A stretch of 64,000 nt of DNA from Hymenobacter sp. GOD-10R (GCF_035609205.1 NZ_CP141184.1:4471001-4535000), one strand, 5' to 3'. Counted from the first letter of the stretch, positions 41,508 to 51,470 are shown. Numbers and translations: made by a program. The notes: a model not told the origin generated them from the letters alone.

Positions 41508-43022
41508 ATGAGCACCAGCGATAATTCTTTCATTTCACGTCCCGATGTAGTTCTGATTGGGGCGGGTATCATGAGTGCTACTTTGGGCGTCATGCTCAAG
41601 GAGCTACAACCCGAACTCACCATTGCCGTGTTTGAGCGGCTCGACGTAGCCGCTGCCGAAAGCTCCGACGCGTGGAACAACGCCGGCACCGGGCACTCGG
41701 CTTTCTGCGAGTTGAACTATACCCCAGAAAAGGCGGATGGTTCCATCGACATCTCGAAAGCCATCAGCATTGCCGAATCCTTTGAAGTATCGAAGCAATT
41801 CTGGTCGTACTTGGTCCAGAAGATTGACTTCAAAACACCGCAGAATTTCATCAACAGCATCCCGCACATGAGCTTCGTGTGGGGCGATGCCAATGTGGAA
41901 TACCTGCGCAAGCGCCGAGAAGCCTTGGTTAAGTCGCCCTTGTTCAAGGGCATGGAATACAGTGAAAACCACCAGCAGCTACAGCAGTGGATGCCGCTGG
42001 TGATGGAAGGCCGCAACCCCTCGGAAAGCGTAGCCGCTACGCGCATGGAAATCGGCACCGACGTAAACTTCGGCGCCCTCACCCGCGGCCTTTTCAATAT
42101 GCTGAAAGAGCAGCCCGGCGTGAGCTTCCACTTCAACCACGAGGTAACGAAGCTGCGCCGCGACCCCGACGGCAGCTGGTACGTGAAAGCCAAAGACCTA
42201 GGTAGCGGCGAAAAAACCCGCGTGCACAGCAAGTTCGTATTTATCGGGGCCGGTGGCGGCTCGCTGCCCCTGCTCATCAAGTCGGATATTCCGGAGGGCA
42301 AAGGCTTTGGTGGCTTCCCCGTGAGCGGGCAGTGGCTGAAGTGCACCAACCCCGACGTTATCGAGCGTCACCAGGCTAAAGTATATGGCAAAGCGAGCGT
42401 AGGCTCACCACCCATGTCGGTACCGCACTTGGATACGCGCATGATCAATGGCAAGCGTGAGCTGCTGTTTGGTCCTTACGCGGGCTTTAGCACCAAATTC
42501 CTGAAGCAAGGTTCATTCCTGGACTTACCTTCTTCTATCAAGACGGGTAACTTGCGGCCGATGCTGATTGCGGGCATCAAGAACATTCCGCTGACGCGCT
42601 ACCTCATCAACCAGGTGCGTCAGTCCCCCGCCGACCGCTTGGCCGCCCTGCGTGAGTACATGCCGAACGCCAACGGCAAAGACTGGGAGTTGGAAGTAGC
42701 TGGCCAACGCGTGCAGGTAATCAAAAAAGACCCCGTGCAAGGTGGTGTACTGGAATTCGGTACTGAAGTGGTAAGTGCTTCTGACGGTTCTATTGCTGCT
42801 TTGCTAGGAGCGTCGCCGGGTGCTTCCACGGCCGTAAGCATTATGGTTAGTCTGATCCAGCGCTGCTTTAAAGACCAAGCTTCTTCACCGCAATGGCAGG
42901 CCAAGTTCAAGCAGATGATTCCATCCTTCGGGCAAAAGCTGAACGACAACCCGCAACTGTGCGAGCAGATTCGCAATAACACCAGCGAGGTGCTAGGTCT
43001 CAACGTGAACGAGCCAGCGTAA
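41508..43022 (+). CDS. mqo: Malate:quinone oxidoreductase
   Basis: A 504-residue FAD-dependent membrane-associated enzyme of the TCA cycle. The dinucleotide-binding motif is [17 protein letters not shown] at residues about 10-26, and the family-specific [32 protein letters not shown] and [16 protein letters not shown] are present. It oxidises malate to oxaloacetate and passes electrons to quinone, bypassing NAD malate dehydrogenase. It is followed by a strong terminator, so it is probably a single-gene transcript. Confidence 0.95.
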   Translation: MSTSDNSFISRPDVVLIGAGIMSATLGVMLKELQPELTIAVFERLDVAAAESSDAWNNAGTGHSAFCELNYTPEKADGSIDISKAISIAESFEVSKQFWSYLVQKIDFKTPQNFINSIPHMSFVWGDANVEYLRKRREALVKSPLFKGMEYSENHQQLQQWMPLVMEGRNPSESVAATRMEIGTDVNFGALTRGLFNMLKEQPGVSFHFNHEVTKLRRDPDGSWYVKAKDLGSGEKTRVHSKFVFIGAGGGSLPLLIKSDIPEGKGFGGFPVSGQWLKCTNPDVIERHQAKVYGKASVGSPPMSVPHLDTRMINGKRELLFGPYAGFSTKFLKQGSFLDLPSSIKTGNLRPMLIAGIKNIPLTRYLINQVRQSPADRLAALREYMPNANGKDWELEVAGQRVQVIKKDPVQGGVLEFGTEVVSASDGSIAALLGASPGASTAVSIMVSLIQRCFKDQASSPQWQAKFKQMIPSFGQKLNDNPQLCEQIRNNTSEVLGLNVNEPA

Positions 43023-43040
43023 TACGACTTTTATTTCCAC

Positions 43041-43085
43041 AAAGAGAACGGCCCCGAAAACAATGTTTTCGGGGCCGTTCTCTTT
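43041..43085. terminator. Perfect 21-bp hairpin after mqo
   Basis: AAAGAGAACGGCCCCGAAAAC (43041-43061) and its exact reverse complement at 43065-43085, loop AAT. The stem core GAACGGCCCCGAAAAC is GC-rich with A/T tracts on both ends, so it can act in both directions, serving mqo and the convergent kinase. Confidence 0.9.
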
Positions 43086-43142
43086 AACAAAGCTTGTTGC
43101 ACCAAAGCTAGACGGCAAATGAGCCTTTATAGGCAACACGCA

Positions 43143-46100
43143 TCAGGCGTTGGAAAGGACCGGGCGTGTCGATGGCACAGGCAGACGAAGGCGAACGTAA
43201 GCGCCGGATTGCGGCGAAGAACCTAGGTCCAACGTGCCGCCCAGCAGCGCCACCCGGTCGCGGATGCTGCGTAGCCCCAGGCCAGGACTGGTAGCCGCCG
43301 AAATAAAGCCGGGGCCATCATCCTCGACGCGCAGCATCACGAAACCAGGTACAGTTTCCAGCTCCAGGCTGGCTTCGGTGGCTCCGTGCGCGTGCTTCAC
43401 TACATTTTGCATAAGCTCCTGCGCTATTCGGTAGAGGGCTAGCTGCAACGAAGGAGTCATAGCATCTAGGTCTACTTCCAGCTGCACCGAGCACCGAAAG
43501 CGAAGCCGGGGAGTGCGCAATTGGTGGCAGATGTCTTGCAACGCCGCGACTAAGCCAAACTCTTCCAGCACCATGGGCACCAGTTCGTGGGAGAGGGCGC
43601 GAGTCTGCTGGATAGCTTCCGCCAACAAGCCGTCAGCCTCGTGGCGGGCCGCTACCAGGCTGGTCCCGCGCAGCACGGGGGCGTGCAGCTGATCTAGGCG
43701 CAGCTTGGTGGCGTACAGCAGCTGGCCTATTCCATTGTGCAAGGACTCAGCGATGCGCTTGCGCTCGGCTTCTTGGGCTTGCTGCACAGCTTCGAATAAG
43801 GCTTGCTGTTGCTGCAAGCGCAGACGCAGGTTGTCGGCTTGCAGGCGCTGCACCTCGCTCAAGTCTAGGTCGACACCTAAGAGGCGCTGGGGCTGGTTTT
43901 GGGAATCGTAAAGCACCACAGCTCGGACGCGGATCGTCTTTACTTGCTCGCCTATGTGCAGGCGGAGGGTTTTCTCAAAGCTCCGCGGCTCCTGGGTCAC
44001 GTACCGCACCAGCCGCTCAGCAACAGGACGGTCTTCAGCCGCAGCGTAATCGAGGTACAAGGAAGGGCGGACCGGACTGCCCACGGGCAAGTCGAAGAGG
44101 CGGTACATGCCCTCCGACCACCGAAACGCGCCCGTGGCCAATTCGTACTCCCAACTACCTAGGCGAGCAATGATTTCAGCTTGCTGCAACAGCATGAATT
44201 GCTGGTCCCGCTCGGCTTCAACCTGCTTGCGCTCCGTGATGTCGAGGGTCGTGACCACCAAGCCATCGCCGAGCTTGACGTACATGGAGCAAAACCAGTG
44301 CTCCATTCCCTCATAGGGGTAGAAATACTCCGTTTGCTGCGACTTGCCCGTCTCTACGACCCTCACCATCTGTTCGTACAGACCGCTGGGCACAATGCCG
44401 GGAAACGCTTCGGTGTAGCGCATACCGACCAAGTTGTGATGGTCGGTTTCCTCCTCCAGTTTGCGATTCACCGACAAGAAAACAAAGTCCTCAATGTTGC
44501 CCGCGGCATCGCGCACGGCATGCACCACCGACATGCCGATGAGGCTGGTATCATAAACGGATTGAAGCAAGTCGCGGCTTTGCTGCAAGGATTCGGTACG
44601 CCGGGCGACCTTGCGCTCCAGCGAGGTCGCCAATTCCTGCAGCTGCTGCTCCGTGTGTTTGCGCTCGGTGATGTCGAGCATTACCCCGCTTATGCGTAGG
44701 GGCTGCCCATCAGGCGTGGTGTCAGTAACTTGGCCGTAGCCGCTCATCCAGCGCACCTCGCCCTGAGGCGTAATGATCCGAAACTCGGCCCGAAATACCT
44801 GCTGCTCGTCCTTGGCTGCTTGCAACTTCTGCATCACAATGGGCCGGTCATCGGCGTGCAAGTGCTGCTCCAAGTAGCTGTATTTCATAGGCCGTAGAAC
44901 TGGATCTAAGCCCATCAGAACGAAGTGGCGCTCGTTCCAATGTACTTCATCGGTAGCTAGGTCCCAGTCCCAAGCACCTAGCTCAGCCGCTTCGAGGGCA
45001 ATGCGCAGCCGCTTTTCTGATTGCCGCAACGCATCTTCGGCTTGTTTGCGGTCCGTAATATCATAAGAGATAACAAGCACAGCCGGAATCTCACCGCTGG
45101 CGTCCGGTAGGGGCATGCCCCGTGACACAAACGTGCGGCCGTACGCCCCGTGCTCATGGACAAAGGGTTGGCCGGCCAGTGCCTGCTGATAAAACGGTAG
45201 GTAATCAGCTACTTTCTCAGGCGGCAGCACTTCGGCAAGGGTACGGCCCACATAATTATCGGGCGTAATTCCTAACTGATGCAACGATTCGCCAGCAGCC
45301 AGCTGATAGCGGAAGTCGCGCCCGACGATAAAAGCGGCCCCACCGGGCAAGTTGTCGATTAGGGTGCGCAGGCGGGCTTCACTCGCGCGCAGGGCGGCCT
45401 CCGCACGAGCGCGCTCAACGGCTGCCCAGGTACGCTCGGCAGTTTCTTCGACCATGGCAATTTCACCAGCGTTCCACCGGCGCGGCTGGCCATGGTGCAC
45501 GCCGAAAGCGGCAACCCACTGCCCTGCTTTGACGAGCGAAAAGATAATAGCCGCGCTTATGTTCACGGCCACGAGGGCCGCCTGCGTCTCTTCACCCAGT
45601 GTCTCGTCTGCGAGCAGATCTTCAATAACGACCGTTTGGCCGGTGCGCAACCGCCTACTAACCTCGCCGAACTCCCTAATAGCTAGGTGCCCCTGTAGCT
45701 GGGGATAGGAACCGTGCGCGTAGCTGCTGGCAATCGTATACGTTTCGTCGTTTGGATTCACCTCCGCGTATAGCGCTCGGTCGGCCTGTAGCTGTTCGCC
45801 CAACATGCGAGCCGCCGCTTCCTGAATGGCTACTGGGTCTTGCAACGGCCGTAGCGCATCGTTGAGGCGGAGCAGATACGCTTGGTATTGCTCCTGCTGC
45901 TTGCGCGCGGTGATGTTATCGAAGACCACGGCTATCTGGCGGCTGCTCGCTTCGCCTACCCGCGAGGCGTACAAGGTGTACCATGACCGGTTGAGGGAAT
46001 CGATCTGCACTTCGAAACGGGCGGGCTCGCCCGTCTGTGCCACGTGCTCATACTGTGCGACGAGAGCGGGCCCCATATCGGGCAGCACTTCCAACAGCGT

Positions 46101-47045
46101 CTTGCCGACAATATCCGTCAGGCCGGTCTGCTGCTCTAGCACCCTATTGGCTTCCAGAAAGCGGCCATCCACGGCCTTACCCGCCCCGTCGAATAGCAAA
46201 TCAATCAGGATAAATCCTTCATCGATGGAGTTAAACAGGGTGCGATACGCATCGGTGGCCCGCTGCGCTAGCTCGTCTTTGAGCTGCAAGGTCTCTGCTT
46301 CGGCCTGTACACGGTCGGTCACGTCTTGGACCAAGCCGAGTAGCTTAATGGGCGTGCCGCTCGGGTCGCAGACGACGTTGCCGTGCGCCTCCACGATCCG
46401 CATCTGGCCGTCGGCCCGAAAAATCCGGCGCTGGTAGTAATAGGGGTTCCGGGTACGGACGGCCTCGGCGAGCACCTGACTCACCACAGCCGCGTCATCG
46501 GGATGAGAGCGGGAATTAATGAGGTCGAGCGTAGGCTCGAATGCTTGGGGCGCTTCGCCAAATAAGCGAAATAGTCCGTCTGAGAAATGCAGACGCGTAG
46601 AAGCTAGCTCGGCCTCGTAGTGTCCTGTATGGGCTATCTCTTCAATGGAGGCAATCAGCTGCTGGGTGCTGCGCTCAGCTTCGCGGTGATGCTGTGCCTC
46701 TGCCTGGGCTTGCCGCTGGGCGGTGATGTTGTCCCAGTACACCCACATGTAGCCGTCTGATGCTGGAGTTATGCGCATGGTAATCCATTGCGCAGTATGG
46801 GGCAGCCAGTAGTCGCCGCTGGTGCTAGGTTCACCTAGGGCCTGCAGCAACTCAGGGGGCAGCACGGCGGGCAATACCGCGGCAGGCCGGCGTTCAAGTA
46901 CGGCCTCTTTCGGCACACCCCACAAGCTTTCAGCAGCCGGATTAAGCAAGGCAACAGTGCCGTCGGGGGCTAGCGCTACTACCCCGCCGGGCAAGGCTTG
47001 CAACAGGGAAGTATAGTCAGTAATGGCAAGAGGGAATACGGACAT
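43143..47045 (-). CDS. Soluble multi-PAS/GAF histidine kinase, NarL-type
   Basis: A 1300-residue protein without a transmembrane segment. Approximate layout: PAS domains at 5-115, 125-255 and 265-385, a GAF domain at 390-555 (IQEAAARMLGEQLQADRALY), PAS domains at 565-690, 695-820, 850-970 and 980-1090, then a HisKA_3 dimerisation helix with the phospho-acceptor His in RKRIAESLHNGIGQLLYATK and a HATPase_c domain (QELMQNVVKHAHGATEASLE, EDDGPGF, GLGLRSIRDRVALLGG). HisKA_3 kinases usually pair with LuxR/NarL-type regulators, none of which is adjacent. It likely integrates several cytoplasmic signals (redox, light or small ligands) in one chain. Confidence 0.92.
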   Translation of the reverse strand: MSVFPLAITDYTSLLQALPGGVVALAPDGTVALLNPAAESLWGVPKEAVLERRPAAVLPAVLPPELLQALGEPSTSGDYWLPHTAQWITMRITPASDGYMWVYWDNITAQRQAQAEAQHHREAERSTQQLIASIEEIAHTGHYEAELASTRLHFSDGLFRLFGEAPQAFEPTLDLINSRSHPDDAAVVSQVLAEAVRTRNPYYYQRRIFRADGQMRIVEAHGNVVCDPSGTPIKLLGLVQDVTDRVQAEAETLQLKDELAQRATDAYRTLFNSIDEGFILIDLLFDGAGKAVDGRFLEANRVLEQQTGLTDIVGKTLLEVLPDMGPALVAQYEHVAQTGEPARFEVQIDSLNRSWYTLYASRVGEASSRQIAVVFDNITARKQQEQYQAYLLRLNDALRPLQDPVAIQEAAARMLGEQLQADRALYAEVNPNDETYTIASSYAHGSYPQLQGHLAIREFGEVSRRLRTGQTVVIEDLLADETLGEETQAALVAVNISAAIIFSLVKAGQWVAAFGVHHGQPRRWNAGEIAMVEETAERTWAAVERARAEAALRASEARLRTLIDNLPGGAAFIVGRDFRYQLAAGESLHQLGITPDNYVGRTLAEVLPPEKVADYLPFYQQALAGQPFVHEHGAYGRTFVSRGMPLPDASGEIPAVLVISYDITDRKQAEDALRQSEKRLRIALEAAELGAWDWDLATDEVHWNERHFVLMGLDPVLRPMKYSYLEQHLHADDRPIVMQKLQAAKDEQQVFRAEFRIITPQGEVRWMSGYGQVTDTTPDGQPLRISGVMLDITERKHTEQQLQELATSLERKVARRTESLQQSRDLLQSVYDTSLIGMSVVHAVRDAAGNIEDFVFLSVNRKLEEETDHHNLVGMRYTEAFPGIVPSGLYEQMVRVVETGKSQQTEYFYPYEGMEHWFCSMYVKLGDGLVVTTLDITERKQVEAERDQQFMLLQQAEIIARLGSWEYELATGAFRWSEGMYRLFDLPVGSPVRPSLYLDYAAAEDRPVAERLVRYVTQEPRSFEKTLRLHIGEQVKTIRVRAVVLYDSQNQPQRLLGVDLDLSEVQRLQADNLRLRLQQQQALFEAVQQAQEAERKRIAESLHNGIGQLLYATKLRLDQLHAPVLRGTSLVAARHEADGLLAEAIQQTRALSHELVPMVLEEFGLVAALQDICHQLRTPRLRFRCSVQLEVDLDAMTPSLQLALYRIAQELMQNVVKHAHGATEASLELETVPGFVMLRVEDDGPGFISAATSPGLGLRSIRDRVALLGGTLDLGSSPQSGAYVRLRLPVPSTRPVLSNA

Positions 47046-47328
47046 AAGCGAGACGCAGTGAAGCCGCGGGCTGGCTGGTCAAGGCACTGTCACGCGGATT
47101 GGTCAGCAGATTCCTAAAGCCATACGAGAGGTTACGGGCAGGGAAGATACTCAAATTTAGGCTGGGAAACAAAGCTGAACCACAGCGCTTTCTCCTGCTT
47201 ACTTGCATTACACGGGCAGCTAAAACGCAGTATGAAGCAAGCATAGCTGTGACCGAAATCTGCCCTAACCCAGCTATCAGCTGATAGGTATTCGTTTAGT
47301 AGGAAGTAAAAAGGACTGGGCTGGGTAA

Positions 47329-47795
47329 TTGCCTCTTAGCGAGCTCTCAGGAGTTGCCTATAGACCAGGAAACAAGTTGCAGCAGCTGCCACATCTAGAG
47401 TTCAAGAACATTCTAGGTGTTGCCAAAGACGCAACAGCAACTGATGGATCTTTCCGGGTCGATAAGGTACCCATTAGGATGCTAGGCCTACGCACGAGTT
47501 GGAGCAACGCTACTAACTACATTGTCTTGCTCAACCTACTCATCGAAGCCGGCTAGGTAGCCAGCGGCGTCCACATTACCACCAACGTGACAGAACAGGT
47601 GCAGGCGCGCAAGCACATAGCGGCCGAACGCATAGGGTAGCTGTTTCAGCTGTTCCAGCGCTTTCATACCCACGTGGAAGGCTCGGATGTCGGGCCATAT
47701 TGGCAAGAAAATGGCGGCAAAACGGCCGCGGGCGGCTTGAAGTCAATCTCCAAGTAGACGTCGGCTCCACCTTTACCGTTTACTTCCCGCGCTAA
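47329..47795 (+). pseudogene. Decayed PAS-histidine kinase remnant
   Basis: Reading one frame, ATDGSFRVDKVPIRML, NYIVLLNLLIEAG, an in-frame TAG (47554), SGVHITTNVTEQVQARKHI (a PAS end), a second TAG (47638) and LFQLFQRFHTHVEGSDVG (the HATPase F-box) line up as a PAS-kinase of a type common in Hymenobacter-like genomes. A frameshift then leads to VDVGSTFTVYFPR and TAA at 47793-47795. The dimerisation helix and N box are missing, so a deletion also occurred. It lies 51 bp before a response regulator gene, presumably its former partner. Confidence 0.75.
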
Positions 47796-47846
47796 ACGCC
47801 GTATACTGACTTCTGCGTTTTCGCGGCTAGTTCTTCGATAGTTTTT

Positions 47847-48257
47847 ATGATTCCTTTGTCGTGTGTAATGCTGGTGGATGATGATACAACCACCAACTAC
47901 CTTAACCAACGGTTACTGGACCGGCTTGGCGTGGCCGAGCAGGTGCTCGTAGCCCAAGACGGTCAGCAGGCCTTAACGCTGATAACTCGCCATTGCCAGC
48001 CAAAAACGCCGGCGTGCCCGGCGCTCATTCTGCTGGACCTGAACATGCCGGGCATGAATGGCTTCGAGTTTTTGGCTGCTTACCAGCAATTAGCGGCCAC
48101 TCAGCCAATGGAAAGTGTTATTGTGGTGCTTTCCTCATCCCTGTACCCACTAGATGTACAGCGGACCAAGGAGTTTGCAGTCAGTGGCTACCTGAGCAAG
48201 CCGCTCACAGCAGAAAAGGTGCAACAGATCTTACAGCAGCATTTTGCGCAGCAATAA
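47847..48257 (+). CDS. Single-domain response regulator (CheY-like)
   Basis: A 136-residue receiver domain without output domain. The acidic pocket is Asp11-Asp13 in VMLVDDDTTTNYL, the phospho-acceptor is Asp64 in LILLDLNMPGMNGFEF, and the signalling residues are Ser in VVLSSSLYP and Lys in GYLSKPLTAEKV. It could take phosphate from a histidine kinase and act through protein contact. The only nearby intact kinases are the two tandem copies that converge on it (48286-50504); the remnant just upstream was perhaps its original kinase. Confidence 0.9.
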   Translation: MIPLSCVMLVDDDTTTNYLNQRLLDRLGVAEQVLVAQDGQQALTLITRHCQPKTPACPALILLDLNMPGMNGFEFLAAYQQLAATQPMESVIVVLSSSLYPLDVQRTKEFAVSGYLSKPLTAEKVQQILQQHFAQQ

Positions 48258-48285
48258 ACTGACTGTTGCCGGCGAAGCCGCGTCT

Positions 48286-49374
48286 CTAAGCTGGCAGAAT
48301 TGGCAACTCAATACGAATCGTAGTACCTAGGCCTTCCTCGCTGGCGACGGTGATGCGGCCGTGGTGCAAGTGCACGAGCGTTTGAATAACGGACATTCCG
48401 AGCCCCGTGGTGTGCTCACCCCGCAGGCCGGGGCGGCGGGCCTTGGTGAACTTGTCGAACAGCACCGGTTGCAAGTGCGCCGGAATACCTAGGCCAGTAT
48501 CGGTTACGGTTATCACTACTTGCCCGTCCTCCTGGGTCAGGCTCACCGCAATGTGGCCACCATCGGGCGTAAACTTGATGGCGTTGCTCAGCAGATTGTT
48601 CAACACCTGCTGAAACTTGTTGATGTCTACTTCAACGTACACTGGATGCTCGGGGGCATGGTACTCGAAGTGCAGATGCATGTGGGCCTCTGAGTGCTGG
48701 TATTCCGCTACCAGGGTACGCGCCCACACAACCATGTCGGTGCGCTTCAAGTTGAGTACCACGCTGGACGACTCCAGGAACTCGTTGTCCACAAAGTCCC
48801 GGATCAAGGTGACACTCTGCGTACAGGTGCGTTGCATCAGAGTCAACAGCTGCTGCGTGACGGAGCTCTGATCCGCTTGCACCTCGTCGGAGAGGAACTC
48901 GGTGAGCTGCTGTAGAAGCGCCAGCGGCGCCGCCAAATCATGCGCTAGAATCTCCAGCGTGGCATTCTTCTTCGCATTGAATTTCTCGGCGTTGATGCCG
49001 TTTTCTTTCACCTTGGTAATATCCTCCAGCCGGCCCGTCAGATAGGCCTGCCCATCCGAATCGCACACCTGACACGCAGACAAACACAGCCACTGCGTAC
49101 CGCCGTTGGGTTGCATGACGCGCAGCTCTATGTTCTCCACCATTTCCTCCAGTTGGGCTTCCGCGAAGCGGTGGCGCAACAGCTGCCAGTCATCGGGGTG
49201 TAGGCGTTGTAGCCAGCGGGGCAGGTCCTCATTGACGTGCGCTATCGGGTCGCCCACCACCTGCTCGTAAGCCTCGCTCACGTACACGATTCGTTGGGTA
49301 GCCAACTGATATACGAACTGAACGGCTTGACTACGGGCAATAAAAGGACGGAGGAGGGCAAGGTAATCAGACAT
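48286..49374 (-). CDS. PAS-histidine kinase, downstream tandem copy
   Basis: A 362-residue soluble kinase; the ATG at 49374 (MSDYLALLRPFI) is chosen because an earlier in-frame start at 49482 would overlap the upstream paralogue. Layout: PAS domain about 10-130 (YVSEAYEQVVGDP, GGTQWLCLSACQV), a HisKA-like helix with His145 in ATLEILAHDLAAPLALLQQL, and HATPase_c (LLSNAIKFTPDGGHIAVS, DTGLGIP, GEHTTGLGMSVIQTLVHLHHG). It is the same length as, and roughly half identical to, the gene at 49416-50504, so the pair arose by tandem duplication. Confidence 0.88.
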   Translation of the reverse strand: MSDYLALLRPFIARSQAVQFVYQLATQRIVYVSEAYEQVVGDPIAHVNEDLPRWLQRLHPDDWQLLRHRFAEAQLEEMVENIELRVMQPNGGTQWLCLSACQVCDSDGQAYLTGRLEDITKVKENGINAEKFNAKKNATLEILAHDLAAPLALLQQLTEFLSDEVQADQSSVTQQLLTLMQRTCTQSVTLIRDFVDNEFLESSSVVLNLKRTDMVVWARTLVAEYQHSEAHMHLHFEYHAPEHPVYVEVDINKFQQVLNNLLSNAIKFTPDGGHIAVSLTQEDGQVVITVTDTGLGIPAHLQPVLFDKFTKARRPGLRGEHTTGLGMSVIQTLVHLHHGRITVASEEGLGTTIRIELPILPA

Positions 49375-49415
49375 GGATAGATGTACTAAGCTCAACAATT
49401 TTCGTTGCCTATGAC

Positions 49416-50504
49416 CTAGGTCGACAAGGCGGGCAGCTCTACGTGGAAGGTAGTGCCTTTTCCCTCGGCACTTTCCAGCCAAATACGGCCATCATGCAGC
49501 TCTACAATAGTTTTGATTAGCGACATGCCGAGCCCGTTGGTTTTCTCACCACGCAGCCCCACACGTCGCGCTCTGGTAAATTTATCGAATAGTACCGGCT
49601 GTAACTCCTGCGGAATCCCAATTCCTGTATCTGCTACCTGCAGGCACGCTCGGTCGCCGCGGCGCACGAGGCTCACCCTGATCTGCCCACCATCAGGCGT
49701 AAACTTGATAGCGTTGGAAATAAGGTTGTTAACAACCTGCTGAAACTTGTTCACGTCGTACTCTACATACACGGGATGAGCAGGTAGCTCATAAATAAAA
49801 TTAAGGCGCGTACGATAACTGGAGCGCTTGTATTCTTCCAGCACGGCCGTCAGCAACTCAATCATATCGGCCCGCTCGCGCTTGAGCTCCACCAAGCTCG
49901 ATTCAAAGAACTCGTTATCAACGAAGTCCCGGATCAAGTTTACACCCTCAGTGCAGGTCTGCTCAATCAAATTCAGCATTTCCTGCACGGCCGGGTTGCG
50001 GTCGGGCTGCGACTCGGTGGCCAGGTGATCGGTGAGTTGCTGAATAAGGACCAAGGGCGCGGCCAGATCGTGCGACATGATTTCGAGCGTAGCGTTCTTC
50101 TTCATGTTGAACTTCTGGGCGTTATGCACAGTCTCTTTCGCCCGGGTAATGTCCTGAATCTGTCCGCTCAAATAAGTCTTGCCCGCTTCGGCAGGCAGTC
50201 GGCAAGCCGTCAGGCAGAACCACTGCGTGCCGCCATTCTCCCGATCCACGCGCAGCTCCAGGTCGGGGACTACCTCTTCTTCGGGCGCCGCCGCTAGCCG
50301 CTCCCGCACGTAGGCCACATCATCGGGGTGCACGCGGGCCAGCCAGTTGGCCAAGTGGTCATTAACTTTATCAGCGGGACTGCCGAAAATACGCTCGTAT
50401 GCTTCACTCACGTAGTGTACACGCGACGCTGCTAGGTCATAGATAAAGTGCACGCCCAAGCTATTCGCTATGAGCGGACGAAAAAAGGGCAAGTAATCGG
50501 GCAT
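49416..50504 (-). CDS. PAS-histidine kinase, upstream tandem copy
   Basis: A 362-residue soluble kinase with the same layout as its neighbour: PAS domain (YVSEAYERIFGSPADKVND, GGTQWFCLTACRL), linker KFNMKKNATLEIM, phospho-acceptor His145 in SHDLAAPLVLIQQL, then HATPase_c with NNLISNAIKFTPDGG, DTGIGIPQELQPVLFDKF and GEKTNGLGMSLIKTIVELHDG. No membrane segment is present. The stop is 41 bp before the next copy's ATG, so they are likely one transcript. Targets are not known; the nearby CheY-like protein is a candidate. Confidence 0.9.
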   Translation of the reverse strand: MPDYLPFFRPLIANSLGVHFIYDLAASRVHYVSEAYERIFGSPADKVNDHLANWLARVHPDDVAYVRERLAAAPEEEVVPDLELRVDRENGGTQWFCLTACRLPAEAGKTYLSGQIQDITRAKETVHNAQKFNMKKNATLEIMSHDLAAPLVLIQQLTDHLATESQPDRNPAVQEMLNLIEQTCTEGVNLIRDFVDNEFFESSLVELKRERADMIELLTAVLEEYKRSSYRTRLNFIYELPAHPVYVEYDVNKFQQVVNNLISNAIKFTPDGGQIRVSLVRRGDRACLQVADTGIGIPQELQPVLFDKFTRARRVGLRGEKTNGLGMSLIKTIVELHDGRIWLESAEGKGTTFHVELPALST

Positions 50505-50867
50505 AAGCTGCGAAGATCAGCAGATAGGTACTGAACAGCGCCCTATTTGGTTGCTACCGCCTTTTCGCCCACGGCCGCCGAAGTGGTTTTTTAACCATCC
50601 TAGGTGCTGCTTCACAAATACCCTCGCCCTAGTTCTCGTTTAGCAGTTTCTTAAAAAATTCGGGCAGCTACTGACATAGGGTTGTCAGTATCAGAAGCCA
50701 CTTTTGCAAAGTTGCGCACCGTCCTTGATAAATTCACCTACTCAGGACCAAGAGCCCCACAGTAGCCATTCCGCTACGTGATTAATGCTGCGCTTGGAGC
50801 TACGCTTCTTGGCTAGGTTAGCTAGGTCATTATCAATCCCTTTCCCGGAACACCCTACTACACGATC
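50505..50867. other. Divergent intergenic region, about 360 bp
   Basis: Non-coding between the tandem kinase genes and the divergent YdeI-like gene. TTG near 50683 followed by TTTTG near 50703 hints at a plus-strand promoter, but the -7 box is poor. Nothing else is supported. Confidence 0.5.
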
Positions 50868-51470
50868 ATGGCAGAAGAAGCACTAGAGATGTTTTGTCCC
50901 ACCAGCCGCCAGCACTGGCGCACGTGGCTGCAAGAGCACCACCGCCAACAACAATCTGTGTGGCTGGTGTACCACAAGAAGAACTCCGCTACTCCTACCC
51001 TCACCTGGAGTGAAGCCGTAGACGAGGCTCTATGCTTCGGCTGGATTGATAGCCTAGCCAAGCCCATAGACAACGAGCGATACCGGCAGTTTTTCAGCCG
51101 AAGAAAACCCAAAAGCGGTTGGTCTAGAGTCAACAAGGAGAAAATCCAGCGGCTCATTGCTGAAGGGCAGATGACCCAAGCAGGCTTCGACAGCATTGAA
51201 ACCGCCAAGCAGAACGGCGCCTGGACGCTCCTGGATGATGTAGAAGCTTTAATCATCCCGGAGGACCTGGAGCAGGAACTGCAAAAAAGGCCAGATGCCA
51301 GAAGCTATTTCTTGGCGTTGAGTAAGACCGACAAACGCAACATGTTGCAATGGCTTGTGCTCGCCAAGCGGCCCACAACCCGACAAAACCGAATTGCAGC
51401 AATCGTAGACCTAGCTGACAAACAGCTGAAACCAACCCTGTTTAGCGGGCCAAAGCGCCTCCAGCCGTAG
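50868..51470 (+). CDS. YdeI/OmpD-associated family protein
   Basis: A 200-residue protein of the YdeI family. Conserved stretches include WLVYHKKNSATPTLTWSEAVDEALCFGWIDS and FFSRRKPKSGWSRVNKEKIQRL, near the N-terminus, and a C-terminal helical domain (YFLALSKTDKRNMLQWLVLAKRPTTRQNRI). Named after an E. coli/Salmonella protein linked to resistance to cationic peptides, but the biochemical role is unclear. It is a cytoplasmic protein by sequence. Confidence 0.87.
   Translation: MAEEALEMFCPTSRQHWRTWLQEHHRQQQSVWLVYHKKNSATPTLTWSEAVDEALCFGWIDSLAKPIDNERYRQFFSRRKPKSGWSRVNKEKIQRLIAEGQMTQAGFDSIETAKQNGAWTLLDDVEALIIPEDLEQELQKRPDARSYFLALSKTDKRNMLQWLVLAKRPTTRQNRIAAIVDLADKQLKPTLFSGPKRLQP

Noticed and set aside
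41717..42349. 210-residue open frame on the minus strand inside mqo
   Set aside because: It is antisense to a clear mqo gene, has low-complexity Ser/Pro/Arg-rich sequence and no motif.
44181..44699. 172-residue plus-strand open frame inside the large kinase gene
   Set aside because: Overlaps PAS-domain coding on the other strand and has no recognisable feature.
45826..46437. 203-residue open frame antisense to the large kinase
   Set aside because: Shadow of GC-rich coding sequence with Ser/Arg-rich content and no family signature.
49375..49482. N-terminal extension of the downstream tandem kinase
   Set aside because: It would overlap the end of the upstream copy and is not shared by the paralogue, which starts with MPDYL matching MSDYL.
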